From Acanthopleura granulata (taxonomy: Eukaryota; Mollusca; Polyplacophora; Chitonida; Chitonidae): a DNA stretch of 64,000 bases. The translations under genes and the position numbers were made by a program. The notes under the pieces are model-generated. The model worked only from the letters and a program-made list of their open reading frames with translations, searched no databases and had not been told where the DNA came from. This document shows, piece after piece, positions 35,301-45,314 of the stretch (position 1 is its first letter; the number at the start of each line of letters is the position of its first letter). Where the stretch lies: positions 1,367,667 through 1,431,666 of the forward strand of contig JABBOT010000080.1 of assembly GCA_016165875.1 (NCBI GenBank). The letters are read 5' to 3'.

Positions 35301-38300
35301 GTATCATAAGTAATAAACACTACATTCAGCTTACTGCAATTAGAATTGAGTGTAGTAGCTCAAAATTGATGTTCAACCTGTAGTATGTATGATCTAAATT
35401 TTAATGTAACATAAATTTTCTATTTTTACATTGTTATTTTATGTGTCTTAATCATAGTGCTTTCAAATACTGTTTAAAACAGGATCCCTTTCGTTCAAAT
35501 GGGATTTCGAAATGAAATGTGATATGATGAACCAGCTAAGCATTTTTGTACTTCCTTTGAAGTCATCTACATCCTGTCTGTGGTTATGCCATTTTGTACA
35601 TTGACCAACTGATCAGAGTAACTTGTACATTAGTGTATGGTTGTGGATGAATGGTGATATCTTAATAATTTGTTCCCAGGTGAGAATAGCAGCATTCCAA
35701 GCTCTGGGACCTTTCATTTCCACCTATGCAGACCCCAGAATCATGGAGCTGTTGATACGAGAAGGCATAACTAGTGTGGAAGGGGAGATAACCTGGTAAG
35801 TTACCATTCTGTTATGTATATAATACCACTAAGGTCTACAAGATCGTTGCCTTGAAAACACTAGAATATTATCAGCTTTTTTCCCTCATGTGGTCTTTGT
35901 TCTGTGAGTGATATCCATAACAGCTATTTTTTGATACAATTGAAACTGATAACAGGGATGGGTAACCCTGGCGCGTACAGCTTATTTATGAACATAGCGT
36001 TGCTCTGCAGTCAGATATTTTTCAAAACTGGCATTTGGGTAACATAGCTGAGAACATTTAAAACTGTTTACACAAGTTTGTTTTGCCTACATGAAGTTCA
36101 GACAGCCTTGGTGGCCTGGGGGTTAGATTGTCTGCATTGAGGTTGAGTGATCCGTAGTCAATCCCCGGTGAGGTCATGTTAAAGGCTTTAAAAATGGGTT
36201 TGGTTGCTGCCTTGCTTGGTGCTGTTACTGAGGGTTTAGAGCAAGGAAATAGGACTAGGCGCCCCAGTGTCAATATAATGTGACTGGGTGTATTGTCATA
36301 TCTTCAACAAGATATTAAATTGGCAGCAGCACTTTGGCAAAATGGACACACCCTGCCATAAGGAGACATAATATATATACATTCTAAGGACTCCTTGTCA
36401 TCATGACTTAAAATGACTTAAAAATTAGATACGACGTAAAACCCAAGCATACGTACATACATGGAGCTCAGTCATGACAACTGCATGTGTATTCATTAAA
36501 GTACCTTTTGCAGGATGTCATATTTTTTATTGTTTTTTGCAGTGATATTAATGGAGAAAATGAGAAGTGTAATGTTACCAAACATGACAAGAGCAGTGAA
36601 GTGGAGTCCAGTAATAAGGACAGCATTCCCGACACACCTAACAATTCCTTCACTGAGGAGGAGGAGGAAGAGGGTGTACAGGGGGAGATGCAGAATGTGG
36701 CTCCAGAGGCTGGCCCTCAGGAAATGGAGCTTGACATAGATTGTGATACTGTAGAACAAGATATAAACTTAACTGATAAATCTGTTGAAGAAAGACGCTC
36801 TGAAAAATATATGCAAGAATGTGATCCTAAGAAAGGCGAAAGCAATTCAGCCAGTAATGGGGAAGAGGAAAGTTTGCCATCAGACAAAGGTTTGCCTGAT
36901 AGTGCAGCAGAAGCTTCGGAGAACAGTGAGGGTTCCATCAGTAGCACTGAAGATTCAAATGAACACACAGAAGTGGAGGAACACCCGTGCAATGTTGATG
37001 CAGAAAGTATAGTATGTGATATATCAACTTCTAGTCCAGACACTCTTGAATATAATAAAAATGCTAGCAATATAGAAGATGACAATTCAGTTTTCAGCGA
37101 GGACAGGCCTTCTGACAGCCTGGTTACCACGGAGACCTGTGAAGACGGTCGTGTTCATATACATGTGGACAATGTAGCCACTTACAACAACTTTCAGTTT
37201 TGGAGAACTCCCATACCAGCTGTAGATTTAGATTTAGATATAGTGAATGGAACCCCTACAAACATTCATCTAACAGCTAAAGTAAAGGATCAGGACAATC
37301 ACAAAATCTATGCAACTCAGATGGACATCAGCCTTGGCAACAAGAATAGTTCAGCAGAACAGGATTTATCTGAGTCGCTGGCGAAAGTGGATATCGGTTC
37401 TGCGTCTGAGAAGGCTTTGGTCACAGGAACATCGGAGTCTAACCTGGAGAAGGCTGGCATCAAGATCCACACAGCGAGCGTTAGCACCGTGTCTGAGGCT
37501 ATGAGTGAAACCGTCTCCAACATTGGCAGCACACATGTACTGGGCCACAATGTGGGAGGGAGTGACAGTGCTGTCCAAGGTGAGGTGATATTCCAGAAAT
37601 GCAGAGGTAACATTTACTGTTGTATCTGTGAACTACATAATGCCTTCCAGGTCATGCATTGGAAGATCCTCCAGCAACCTGTGGATGGTGGGTGGTTTTC
37701 ATTGGGATCTGCCTGGCTCCCTTCCACCATAATGCTGGCCACCATCGTATAAGTGAATAATCTTGAGTATGACATAAAACACCTAGCAGATAAACAAATC
37801 ATAATATCTTAGCATGAACTGATATGTCTTGTTGAGGAATATTTTCGCACAGACATTGCAACCCTTCCTCCTATATGCTCTGCTTAGGTAAAAATGTGTA
37901 ATGTATTTAATGTAATACAATATTTAGTATATTTCCACAAGTCTGATCACGAGGAACTGTACTTGACATTCCATCAGACCTTCTAACCTTAAGTTTCCGA
38001 GTTTCAGCTGAATGATTTGCAATCCTTTTTGGTGCAGTTATGCTTAAAGAAATTAAAAGGTTTTGTCCCTGCATTCTAACTTAGCACTGTAATCAAACAC
38101 AACAGGAAATCATTTGATCCGTCTTTGTGCATTCTGCTGTAACAACATTGGTGTTTGATTTCCGTAACATGAATAAAATTGAAGGAGCCTTACTTTGCAC
38201 ATAACCTTAGCCAGCTGTAATTCTCAGGTTGCCTTCATAGATAAAAGTGTATCCACTTCAGAGTTATCCCTAGATGGTTGTTGGCATAGGTCACCATGGT

Positions 38301-41300
38301 ATTTTTTCTCACAGAATCTCAATAGCTTGTCAGATAATTACTGGAGTTACTCTGCATCCAGCAGAGTGAATATAGAATAGCTAAAGTTTAACTGCTTTTT
38401 TAATGCCATGTATATAAACATTGTATCTGATTAGACAGTTGGTTATGCTGGGTTACCTCTTAAACAGTTGTGATGTATGAAAACTACACATTTCCATCAT
38501 TTACAGACATTGTGGGCAATAACATAGGTTACATAGACAGCGATTCGGTCTCCTCAACTGGCAGCAGTATGAGAGATTCAGCCATGTTTGATGATTCAGT
38601 TCTGTCACAGCAACAGGTACTACATTTCATTTTCTCCCCATTAGAATATAAATTAGTTATTAATAGGGCCATGATTAAAAATATTTGTTACAGTTAACCC
38701 GACTGACTATAAAGTACTTATTTGGTTGTAGGTGGAATTTTTAAAATTTATCTTTTGTCGAGTTCTTTAATCTTTATTGATTTCATGAGCAGGAATAAAG
38801 AGAAACATATATTACCCGCAGAATTTATTAGTGATGGTCATAATATTTCGGCAACAATTTGAGAACTTTTGTATGTTGGACTTGGAGGAGGTGTGTGTAT
38901 GGGTGGGCATACTATTGGTGCGCTAGTAATCCAAATATATGTTGTGGATGGAGGGTAGAAATACAAGTAACGAGCGACTGAACATTCTGATTAGACTCAG
39001 TAGTACCTCATTTTCTTTGTATAGTTGCATTTTTCCTAGAGTTGTTCAGACACTAATTATGAAGCTGATCCAGCAAGTTTATATTTTTGATTCAAGAGGC
39101 ATTTGAATTTGTTTTGTGTGATTGGTAATTGGTACTTCAGGACGTGATACCCCCTCATTTACTGGAACACTACCTCAGCATGGTGGATCCATCTCGTGCC
39201 CAGACAGTGGATACAGAGATCACACGACACTGTGCCTACAGTCTGCCAGCCGTGGCCTTCACACTGGGGCGCAAAAACTGGCCCTGCCTCAAGATACTGT
39301 ATGAAACCCTGGCCTCGGATATGCAGGTAACTACCTGGGGCTAAGTTATGTGTGTGATAATCAAGAGAGACTCTCCAATCTGATGGTGCTGGGTGGGGTG
39401 TTGTGTTCAGTGAAGTAAAGGTACATTGTAATCAGTGATTCCTCATTCTTGTATTTTGACAATGGTGGTAGGTTAGGGGGAGACTTGAAGCAGACTTGGA
39501 GCTGAGCACACTTCGTATCTCAACATCATATGTTACGGTGGTTAAGTGCGCGTCATCAAACCGGGGTCTGCTATCTACATGCCTAACAGTTGTCATAGTC
39601 TGCATGGGAATTTTTTGACTTCACCTAAGAGATTGAAATTTCCAGAGGTTTGGATGCCTGGTTGAATGGCCTTGTACTTACTAAAATTTCAGTGGAAGGT
39701 GCGGCGTACTCTAGCATTCTCTATCCACGAGTTAGCCCTGATTGTGGGGGAGGAAATCACACATGAAGATTTGGTTCCTGTGTTTGATGGATTCCTCAAA
39801 GACCTGGATGAGGTTCGCGTGGGAGTTCTGAAGCATTTCTCAGACTTCTTAAGAGTAAGTTAATGTTTTTCTTTTGTCTAGATTTGATTAACATGGTTGT
39901 TTACATACATGTATGTAACCAAGATTTGCTTCATCTGTCTGAGGTACTTGCAACAGTATTGGTGTCATATGCATGTTCTTGAGTGACAATACGCAAAACG
40001 TGACCCCCCTAAGGATGAATATGTAGGACGTCGTGCATGTAGTACATTTAAGCTTTCTTTATTCGTTCAAAGCATATACTCTCTTGAAGCACTTTATGTA
40101 CTGAGATAGTTTTGCATTCGTGTGTCTCCTGCAAACAAGCTGCTTTTGAGGCTATGCATGTAACACCTCTGAAAAAAAACTGGGTAGGTAGGTAAGATTT
40201 TTTTTCTTTTTCACAATCTTTTCATCAGCGGGGTGTGGGACATAATGCAGGACCCATGAAGTCAGGACGTAACAGAAATGCATGTACTCTACCGCATCTT
40301 CTTGTGATAGAAGTCCAGGCCTCCACTGATTATTTTATTCTTAAGGTTGAGCAATGCTTTGAGCTTAAACATTAATTTGGTCACATCAGAAGTACATCTC
40401 GAAAAGGCCGGATGATATCAGTGGATTAAGCGCCCAAGGTTTTAGACTTCTAACAGTCCTTTCAGAGACCTGGAATATCAGTGATATGTTCGTTATCGTA
40501 CAACAAGGAAGCAACAAGATAACAGATTTGATAATTTAGCTAACTGAACCCAGAAATAGAAATGTTATGTTCTGTTGACACATTCATTTATTAATGCAAG
40601 ACGCAAATAAAATAAGTTTTGTCACATACTTCACAAGAAATGGTCAAAGAGCATGAAACTACAAAAAATGTGGATATACATGTATACAGTATTCCATAAA
40701 ATTTCATGCCATGTAAACACTGAGCTTAAAAGATGATATATTATAAATATGAAGATGAAAAAATGCATAGCAAAACACTTAGGATAAACATGAAGGTACA
40801 TTTAACTCCCTTATGTTATATGAAATAAACATTTATCTAACATGTTAATGAGTAGCAGATAGCCTTTTATGCTTTTGCTTTCATTGAAAGAAATTGATGT
40901 GGATGTTGCTAGTGTTTGCAGATCCTGTACAGAAGGTAATATTTGGAAATTTAACAAAAATCCTATCGAACTGATGGCTTTGTCAAGGAGTGAAGTGGGA
41001 CCTCATCTGGACCGTGAAATCTGTTCTGTGTAGTTACTTTTGAGTGAATAAATGTCATAAATTTAACAATATGTTTACTTAGCAGTGTTCGTGACAGAGG
41101 ATTCTTCCTTATAGGTGGGGAAAACATAACAGTTGCACAAGGTTCTGATGAAAGAGTGTGAAAAGTTATTTGTAAAGGTGGTCTTGAATATTTTTTCCAG
41201 TTTTCTTCAAGGAGAAAAAGACACTTTCAAATTTGTATTTTGGGTGTTTGGAACCACCTATTGGTATATATAGTCCTTGTGTAATGATGTTGTAAATGAG

Positions 41301-44300
41301 GATGTAACATGATTGAAAAATATTTTTGCTCTAGAATTTGTCCTCTTCAGTTAACAAATGTATTTAACCTGGATTTGGATCATATTTATATTTTTACTAT
41401 GTTCATAGATATTCTGATAATTCAGGTATATGTTTGGATATATGACATGCGTCTTATCCTTATTTAGAACATTATTATGTCACAACGATAAATACCAAAA
41501 GTTGGTCCCAAATACCCACCATACAAACATAATCCCCTTTTTTCCTGAACCCCCACCCTCAAAAATTAAAGACCATATTTGCAAATAACTTTGGTGTTCT
41601 TTTGATGTTCTTTCACCTGATGTTAGCATCATTCTTGTTTCCTTCTCATTTAATGAAGAATCAAATATTTATATTTTGTTTTTAGGTTATTAGGGCTCTG
41701 CAAAATAAAAATAAAAAAGCATGCGAAGTGGCACATGCATGGCTGTGTTAACTGTAAGCACTCATGTAGGCCTTGGCTGACATGGCTGTCTTATCTATTT
41801 TAAAACACTTACATTAGGAACTGGAGAGCCAGGACTGTGTCCCGTTGCATGAAGTTTAAAGGGTGAAACTTTCCAGCTTTCTCCATGCATATGAACTCCT
41901 GCCACTCTGGAATGCATCTGTTTTTGTTTTCAAGTGACCCTAATCTTCAGTGTTTCCACATCACAATAATGTATCAGTAAGAATGATACATTTTTGATCA
42001 AAGTAATCAGTGGGAAAATCGTCTTTTTTTTAAAAATTAGGATGTCCGGAACAGGCACTGAAGGGGAGCAGGGGAGGGCCTCTGACAGGCAAAGAACCAT
42101 AATAGCTGAAGCCCCTCATAAAATCAGGGGCTCTGTTGGGGGTTCTTTGATTCATCAGGGATTAAGACAAAAATTCCATTTTGATATTGTAACTGTGAAT
42201 TTAAAGTTCCAAATAATTCAGTTTCAATTTGTCACAGATCCATACAGCTATATATCCTTGTAAGACTGAAATATTTCAATTCACAAGGAATAAAGAGGGG
42301 TATCATAAAGTAAACATTTTAGTGGATTCCCTGGCTGGAAAGCGTTCATGCATGGATGTTCAACAACAGCAACAGGACATTACAGCCATTGTTTTTAAAC
42401 AATTGAGACTATCATTTATTCAAACTAACCATCACCAATAAAAATGATGGTAACAGGCTCCTTTTATTTTCATTTTTCTTCAAAATTTTGGCAGAACAGC
42501 CAGTAGGCCACAACACTTGACAGTCAGACGGTGTACAGGGGTCACAGTCTTTGTGTAATCCATGTTTCATTCATATGTCAAGAGTGCTCTTTAATGGTTA
42601 CAGTTGTTACGCCCAGAAGTGCGTCAGAGTTACCTCCCCAGAGTACAGGATTTCTTGACCACAGACAACCAGAGAAACTGGCGCTTTAGGATGGAATTAG
42701 CTGAGTATGTGTGAGGATTTACTCTGTGAGGAACGTGGGCGTGTCAGTTGTGTTTTGGCTTTGGTCTGATATGTATATCCAAATTATCTCTAGACATCAA
42801 GAAGCTTATTTTAAGAAGTGGAGTGAAAAAAACTAACAGTATGAAATGGATCATTGAAAAATTATTTAAAATAGTTAAATGTACTACTTTGAACATTGAC
42901 CTTGATTAAAGCCACTGAGCTCTGAAATAGCATGCTTGAATCAAACCCTAGTTAGGCTGACACATTTGGTCTGGATGTTTCACTGGTAATGGATAAGGGC
43001 AGTGTTTCTCCAGTTCTTTTCCACCTATAAACCTTACTGCTGCCTTGGAAATTAAAACTAGGCATTAAAACCAGTCAAATAAACGGTTGTGGCTTTACCT
43101 ACGTGAGACTGGAATAATGGTGAGAATGTGTCGATGTGTTTTCTTTTCCAGTCAGCTGATATTACTCTGTGAGCTGTTCACTGGTCGTGATATATGTGAG
43201 CATCTTATTCCTGTAGCCATGACCCTTGTTGGAGATAAAGTGGCAGAGGTCCGGCAGATTTCCTGTAGATTGGTACGTGCTCTCACTGAATTGCTGTTCA
43301 AGATTTGTTATTGCACACGTATGGGATGCTGACACGATGTTCCATGTTCATTGGCTTAAAAGACTAGTTCGGCTTCAAAGTGAACGAATCTTGGTTTCAG
43401 TTGGATTAAAAGAATCTTCATAAGCTTCACTGTTTCTGCCTATGTGAACTTGGCTGTAATCTACCTTTGTAGTTAGCAGTGATGATGAGACGGTTGTCTG
43501 AGGACCAAGATGACAGGATGGTCCATCACCTAGTCAATGACATCACGGAGAGATTTGCCCGCAGTAATAAGTGGTATGGAAGACAACTGTGAGTATACAA
43601 AGCTTAGCTTTCCTCACCATCAGTGAATATTGTTGTCTCCCCGTTTTTCTCACACTGTAATGCTGGCCGCCCTCGTGTACACGAAATATCTGTGAAGCCA
43701 CGAGCAGGTAAATACCCGAGATGTAGTGGAAATGCCACACTGAAGGGCAAACCTGTAAGTCAGCCATTTGAACCCCAAAACTAAACACTAAATATTAATG
43801 CCATACAAATCTTCAAGGAGATAATTCAGTTCCAAGAGAGACCAAACTGAATGCCTTATAAACAGATGTGATATCATTTTGGAGTAAAATTTTCAAGATA
43901 TAACATCATGCAATAGACATAGTAAAAAATAAAATTTACGTATCATAGTTTTGACTGCTGTGCCATAAAATATATTACATGGATTGGTGACATTTATTCA
44001 AAATAATGCAGGTATATCATTGCAGGAAATTACTTGTAGCTTCTCGTAATATCTTAAAAGGGACTTGGGGTTTCTATGACTTAGTTATGAACAAGGTAGC
44101 ACAGCACTATGACTCGAGAGCCTGTCTTCAAGGAGGTTACTGTGAATTCCCTCCCAGCTCCACCCAGTTTCCTCCCACCGTAATGTCAGCTAACGTCGTA
44201 TAAGTGAAATAGTCTTGGGTACAGCTTCAAACATCAGCCATGTGAAGAAATGAATAAATAATAAAAGGGATGCTTATCATTGTCAGGTATGCCCAGCTGT

Positions 44301-45314
44301 GCCTTTATCTACTGGAGGAGAATGCCTTACCCCCTGAGGACTTCGCCAAGTCGCTGCTGCCCAGTTTGCTGTTCCTGTCCTCTGATAGTATACCCAATGT
44401 GAGGATCAGCCTGGCCAAAACCCTTGCTCAGATGATCATGCCTTCAGGTGAGTAGCCAGACCATACAGCCATGGGAACGGCCACTTCAGCTAAACAAGGG
44501 AATGGCCACTTGAGCTGAGCTAGGGCATCGGACACTCCAGTTTCCGGACCACTTACCTCCCATCCCCCAGTTTCCTTCACCCGCATACCGCCCAGTTTCC
44601 TCAAACTACATACGCTCCAGTTTCCCCTTGCCTGCATACCCCCATACCAACCAATTTCCTCAGACTGCATGTACGCCCCAGTTTCCTCTGACCTCATACC
44701 CCACCAGTTTCCTCTGACTGCATACCCCCCACCACCCAGTTTCCTCTGACTGCATACCCCCACCACCCAGTTTCCTCTGACTGCATACCCCCACCACCCA
44801 GTTTCCTCTGACTGCACCCCCCACCCCCACATATTGCCTTTAATTACCAAGTGAATAAGAAAGGTAGCATTATGCATGGCTGATTGTGGATTATGCAAGA
44901 TGTTTTCACAAAGGCAATGCTTGTTGGTTGCGTTTCTAAATTTATATGTGAGATGGGCTTGTACAAATGTCTTTATTTACTGATAAAAGGAAACCCACAT
45001 CATGCAAAGCTACTTGATTAACTCACAACATAAACAAGTCGCGATACAGAAATTCTCTGGTGTAGTCATTTTAAACAACTCCGAAGTCTTGTGTTATGTA
45101 ACGGCATTTGAGACTTTGGACCCTTTCTGTTTTCTATTCAGACTACTTCACGTCGTACCAGAATCCACACCATGAGGAGCTGTTACAGTCAATCCAGTCT
45201 CTTAAATCTGACAGTGACAAGGATGTGAGGTACTTCTCCTCCCTGGAACCCGACCAGACCTCCTTCCAAAACGTGAATGTAAGCAACGCAGCCACGGTTA
45301 TCATAGAAGATTAA
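23349..45314 (+). CDS. PPP4R1: PPP4R1, protein phosphatase 4 regulatory subunit 1 (complete, 20 coding exons)
   Basis: Exons: 23349-23355, 23440-23484, 26492-26606, 27722-27828, 28122-28264, 28628-28688, 28901-28986, 33845-33949, 34537-34602, 34895-35053, 35680-35795, 36543-37579, 38507-38616, 39141-39326, 39693-39854, 42604-42704, 43152-43272, 43473-43588, 44287-44447, 45142-45314. They sum to 3177 nt: 1058 residues plus TAA, all phases agreeing; the vertebrate protein is about 950. Start MADIDFYQED resembles vertebrate MADLSLLQED. N-terminal HEAT repeats contain TVRSELMEQVPHVA, QVRKTSQAALLVLLEQEL, PRFCEMCTD and GVWGVRKACAECFM. An acidic linker comes from one 1037-nt exon and contains YNNFQFWRTP at about 551-560. 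C-terminal HEAT repeats contain PSRAQTVDTEI, KVRRTLAFSIHELA and LKDLDEVRVGVLKH. PPP4R1 is a HEAT-repeat scaffold that binds the PP4 catalytic subunit and directs dephosphorylation of its targets. Intron 7 (28987-33844) carries a miRNA cluster. Confidence 0.96.
23485..26491 (+). other. PPP4R1 intron 2
   Basis: 3-kb intron. The first 800 bp are comparatively CpG-rich, as expected near a promoter. A short SINE family A tail-like piece lies at about 26380-26425 (TTTTGAGTGCAGCATGAAAC). Nothing else recognised. Confidence 0.5.
29158..29230 (+). ncRNA. mir-71: mir-71 precursor hairpin
   Basis: The 5' arm at 29167-29189 starts TGAAAGACATGGGTAGTGAG, which I recognise as the protostome miR-71 mature sequence (seed GAAAGAC). 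The 3' arm at about 29202-29222 (TCATCTTACTAACATGTCTT) pairs with it over nearly its whole length around a loop of about 12 nt. Pairing continues outward (CTCTGTGTG with the 3' GCACAGGG), as Drosha substrates require. It is the first hairpin of the cluster in PPP4R1 intron 7. miR-71 is absent from vertebrates and drosophilids, and usually lies upstream of miR-2 genes. Confidence 0.97.
29461..29534 (+). ncRNA. mir-2: mir-2 precursor, copy 1
   Basis: The mature 3' arm at 29506-29528 begins TATCACAGCCAGCTTTGATG, the classic miR-2 sequence with seed ATCACAG. The 5' arm (GACGTCAATGCTGGCATGTAG) folds back on it, and the base extends with GTCGTGG against CCAGGAC. It lies 317 nt downstream of the end of mature miR-71, same strand, inside the host intron. 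Confidence 0.95.
29821..29897 (+). ncRNA. mir-2: mir-2 precursor, copy 2 (divergent 3' half)
   Basis: The mature 3' arm at 29866-29888 begins TATCACAGCCTGCTTGGATC. The seed is unchanged, but the 3' half (TTGGATCAGT) differs from every other copy here. The 5' arm CTGGCCAAGTGGCAGTGATATG pairs with it almost completely. This version resembles a miR-2 subtype I recall from molluscs and annelids. Confidence 0.94.
30143..30309 (+). repeat. SINE family A, internally deleted copy inside the miRNA cluster
   Basis: Head GGCCTCTGTGGCTGAGGGGT with TAGCGTGCTAGTGCAGC, then directly body CGTAATGCTAGCCACTG and tail CAAATTAATAAA. It lies between miR-2 copies 2 and 3. Confidence 0.65.
30685..30767 (+). ncRNA. 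mir-2: mir-2 precursor, copy 3
   Basis: The mature 3' arm at 30733-30755 begins TATCACAGCCTGCTTTGATG. The 5' arm CCAGTCATCAAAGTGGCTG at 30693-30711 is complementary, with a loop around GCTGACCATAGCC. The stem extends through ACCAG against CTGGT. A SINE fragment (30143-30309) separates it from copy 2. Confidence 0.95.
31733..31799 (+). ncRNA. Possible decayed mir-2 copy
   Basis: CACCAGCCAGCTTGATAAGT at about 31768-31787 resembles the miR-2 mature arm (CAGCCAGCTTTGATGAG), but the seed is lost. Upstream GGTCAGATTAGCTG pairs only partly with it, with several G-U pairs and mismatches. It lies between copies 3 and 4 on the same strand. A relic of an extra copy is plausible; chance is not excluded. 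Confidence 0.25.
32336..32406 (+). ncRNA. mir-2: mir-2 precursor, copy 4
   Basis: The mature 3' arm at 32378-32400 is identical to copy 1 over 23 nt (starts TATCACAGCCAGC). The 5' arm GCCCATCAGGCCGACTGTGA pairs with it with a few mismatches. It lies 1.6 kb downstream of copy 3. Confidence 0.93.
32560..32632 (+). ncRNA. mir-2: mir-2 precursor, copy 5
   Basis: The mature 3' arm at 32603-32625 is identical to copies 1 and 4. The 5' arm CGGTTTCATCAAAGTGGTGG with GTGATGTG is near-perfectly complementary. It starts about 150 nt after copy 4 ends, so the two probably arose by local duplication. Confidence 0.95.
32803..32877 (+). ncRNA. mir-2: mir-2 precursor, copy 6
   Basis: The mature 3' arm at 32849-32871 begins TATCACAGCCTGCTTTGATG and ends GAGA, not GAGC. 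The 5' arm CTCATCCAGGTGGTTGTGAT at 32811-32830 pairs with it; the base pairs CTCC with GGAG. It is the last hairpin seen before host exon 8, 968 nt upstream of that exon. Confidence 0.95.
36101..36468 (+). repeat. SINE family B, near full-length, tRNA-like head
   Basis: The head has pol III-like boxes: TGGCCTGGGGGTTAGATTG (A-box-like) and GTAGTCAATCCCCGG (B-box-like). The body and ATACATACATAC-type tail match the copy at 1030-1355. Located in PPP4R1 intron 11, just upstream of the large acidic exon. Confidence 0.65.
37650..37800 (+). repeat. SINE family A, 5'-truncated
   Basis: Contains CCAGCAACCTGTGGATGG, CCACCATAATGCTGGCCACC, TATAAGTGAATAATCTTGAG and AAAACACC. It starts about 70 bp after the end of the large acidic PPP4R1 exon, and an open frame reads through into it; the splice donor at 37580 removes this. 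Confidence 0.65.
39855..42603 (+). other. PPP4R1 intron 15
   Basis: 2.7 kb of AT-rich intron between exons encoding KHFSDFLR and LLRPEVRQSYL. No gene, repeat family or hairpin recognised. Confidence 0.5.
43618..43695 (+). repeat. SINE family A, short body fragment
   Basis: TCTCACACTGTAATGCTGGC, CGCCCTCGTGTACACGAAAT and ATCTGTGAAGCC match the family A body. PPP4R1 intron 18. Confidence 0.5.
44095..44263 (+). repeat. SINE family A, degenerate copy
   Basis: GGTAGCACAGCACTATGACTC, CCTCCCACCGTAATGTCAGC, TCGTATAAGTGAAATAGTCT and GAATAAATA follow the family order. It ends about 23 bp before PPP4R1 exon 19. Confidence 0.55.
44533..44818. repeat. CAGTTTCC minisatellite in PPP4R1 intron 19
   Basis: About ten units of roughly 30 bp carry CCCAGTTTCCTCTGACTGCA with TACCCCC spacers. 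The last three or four are almost identical and the first ones diverged. The + strand is strongly pyrimidine-rich; the reverse frame is open but encodes only the repeat. Confidence 0.85.

Noticed and set aside
36487..37752. 421-codon frame with its own ATG and stop
   Set aside because: It is the PPP4R1 acidic exon with intron read-through at both ends; the right end runs into a SINE. The splice sites at 36543 and 37579 give the real exon.
44428..44898. 156-codon minus-strand frame rich in G, W and E
   Set aside because: Translation of the CAGTTTCC minisatellite.
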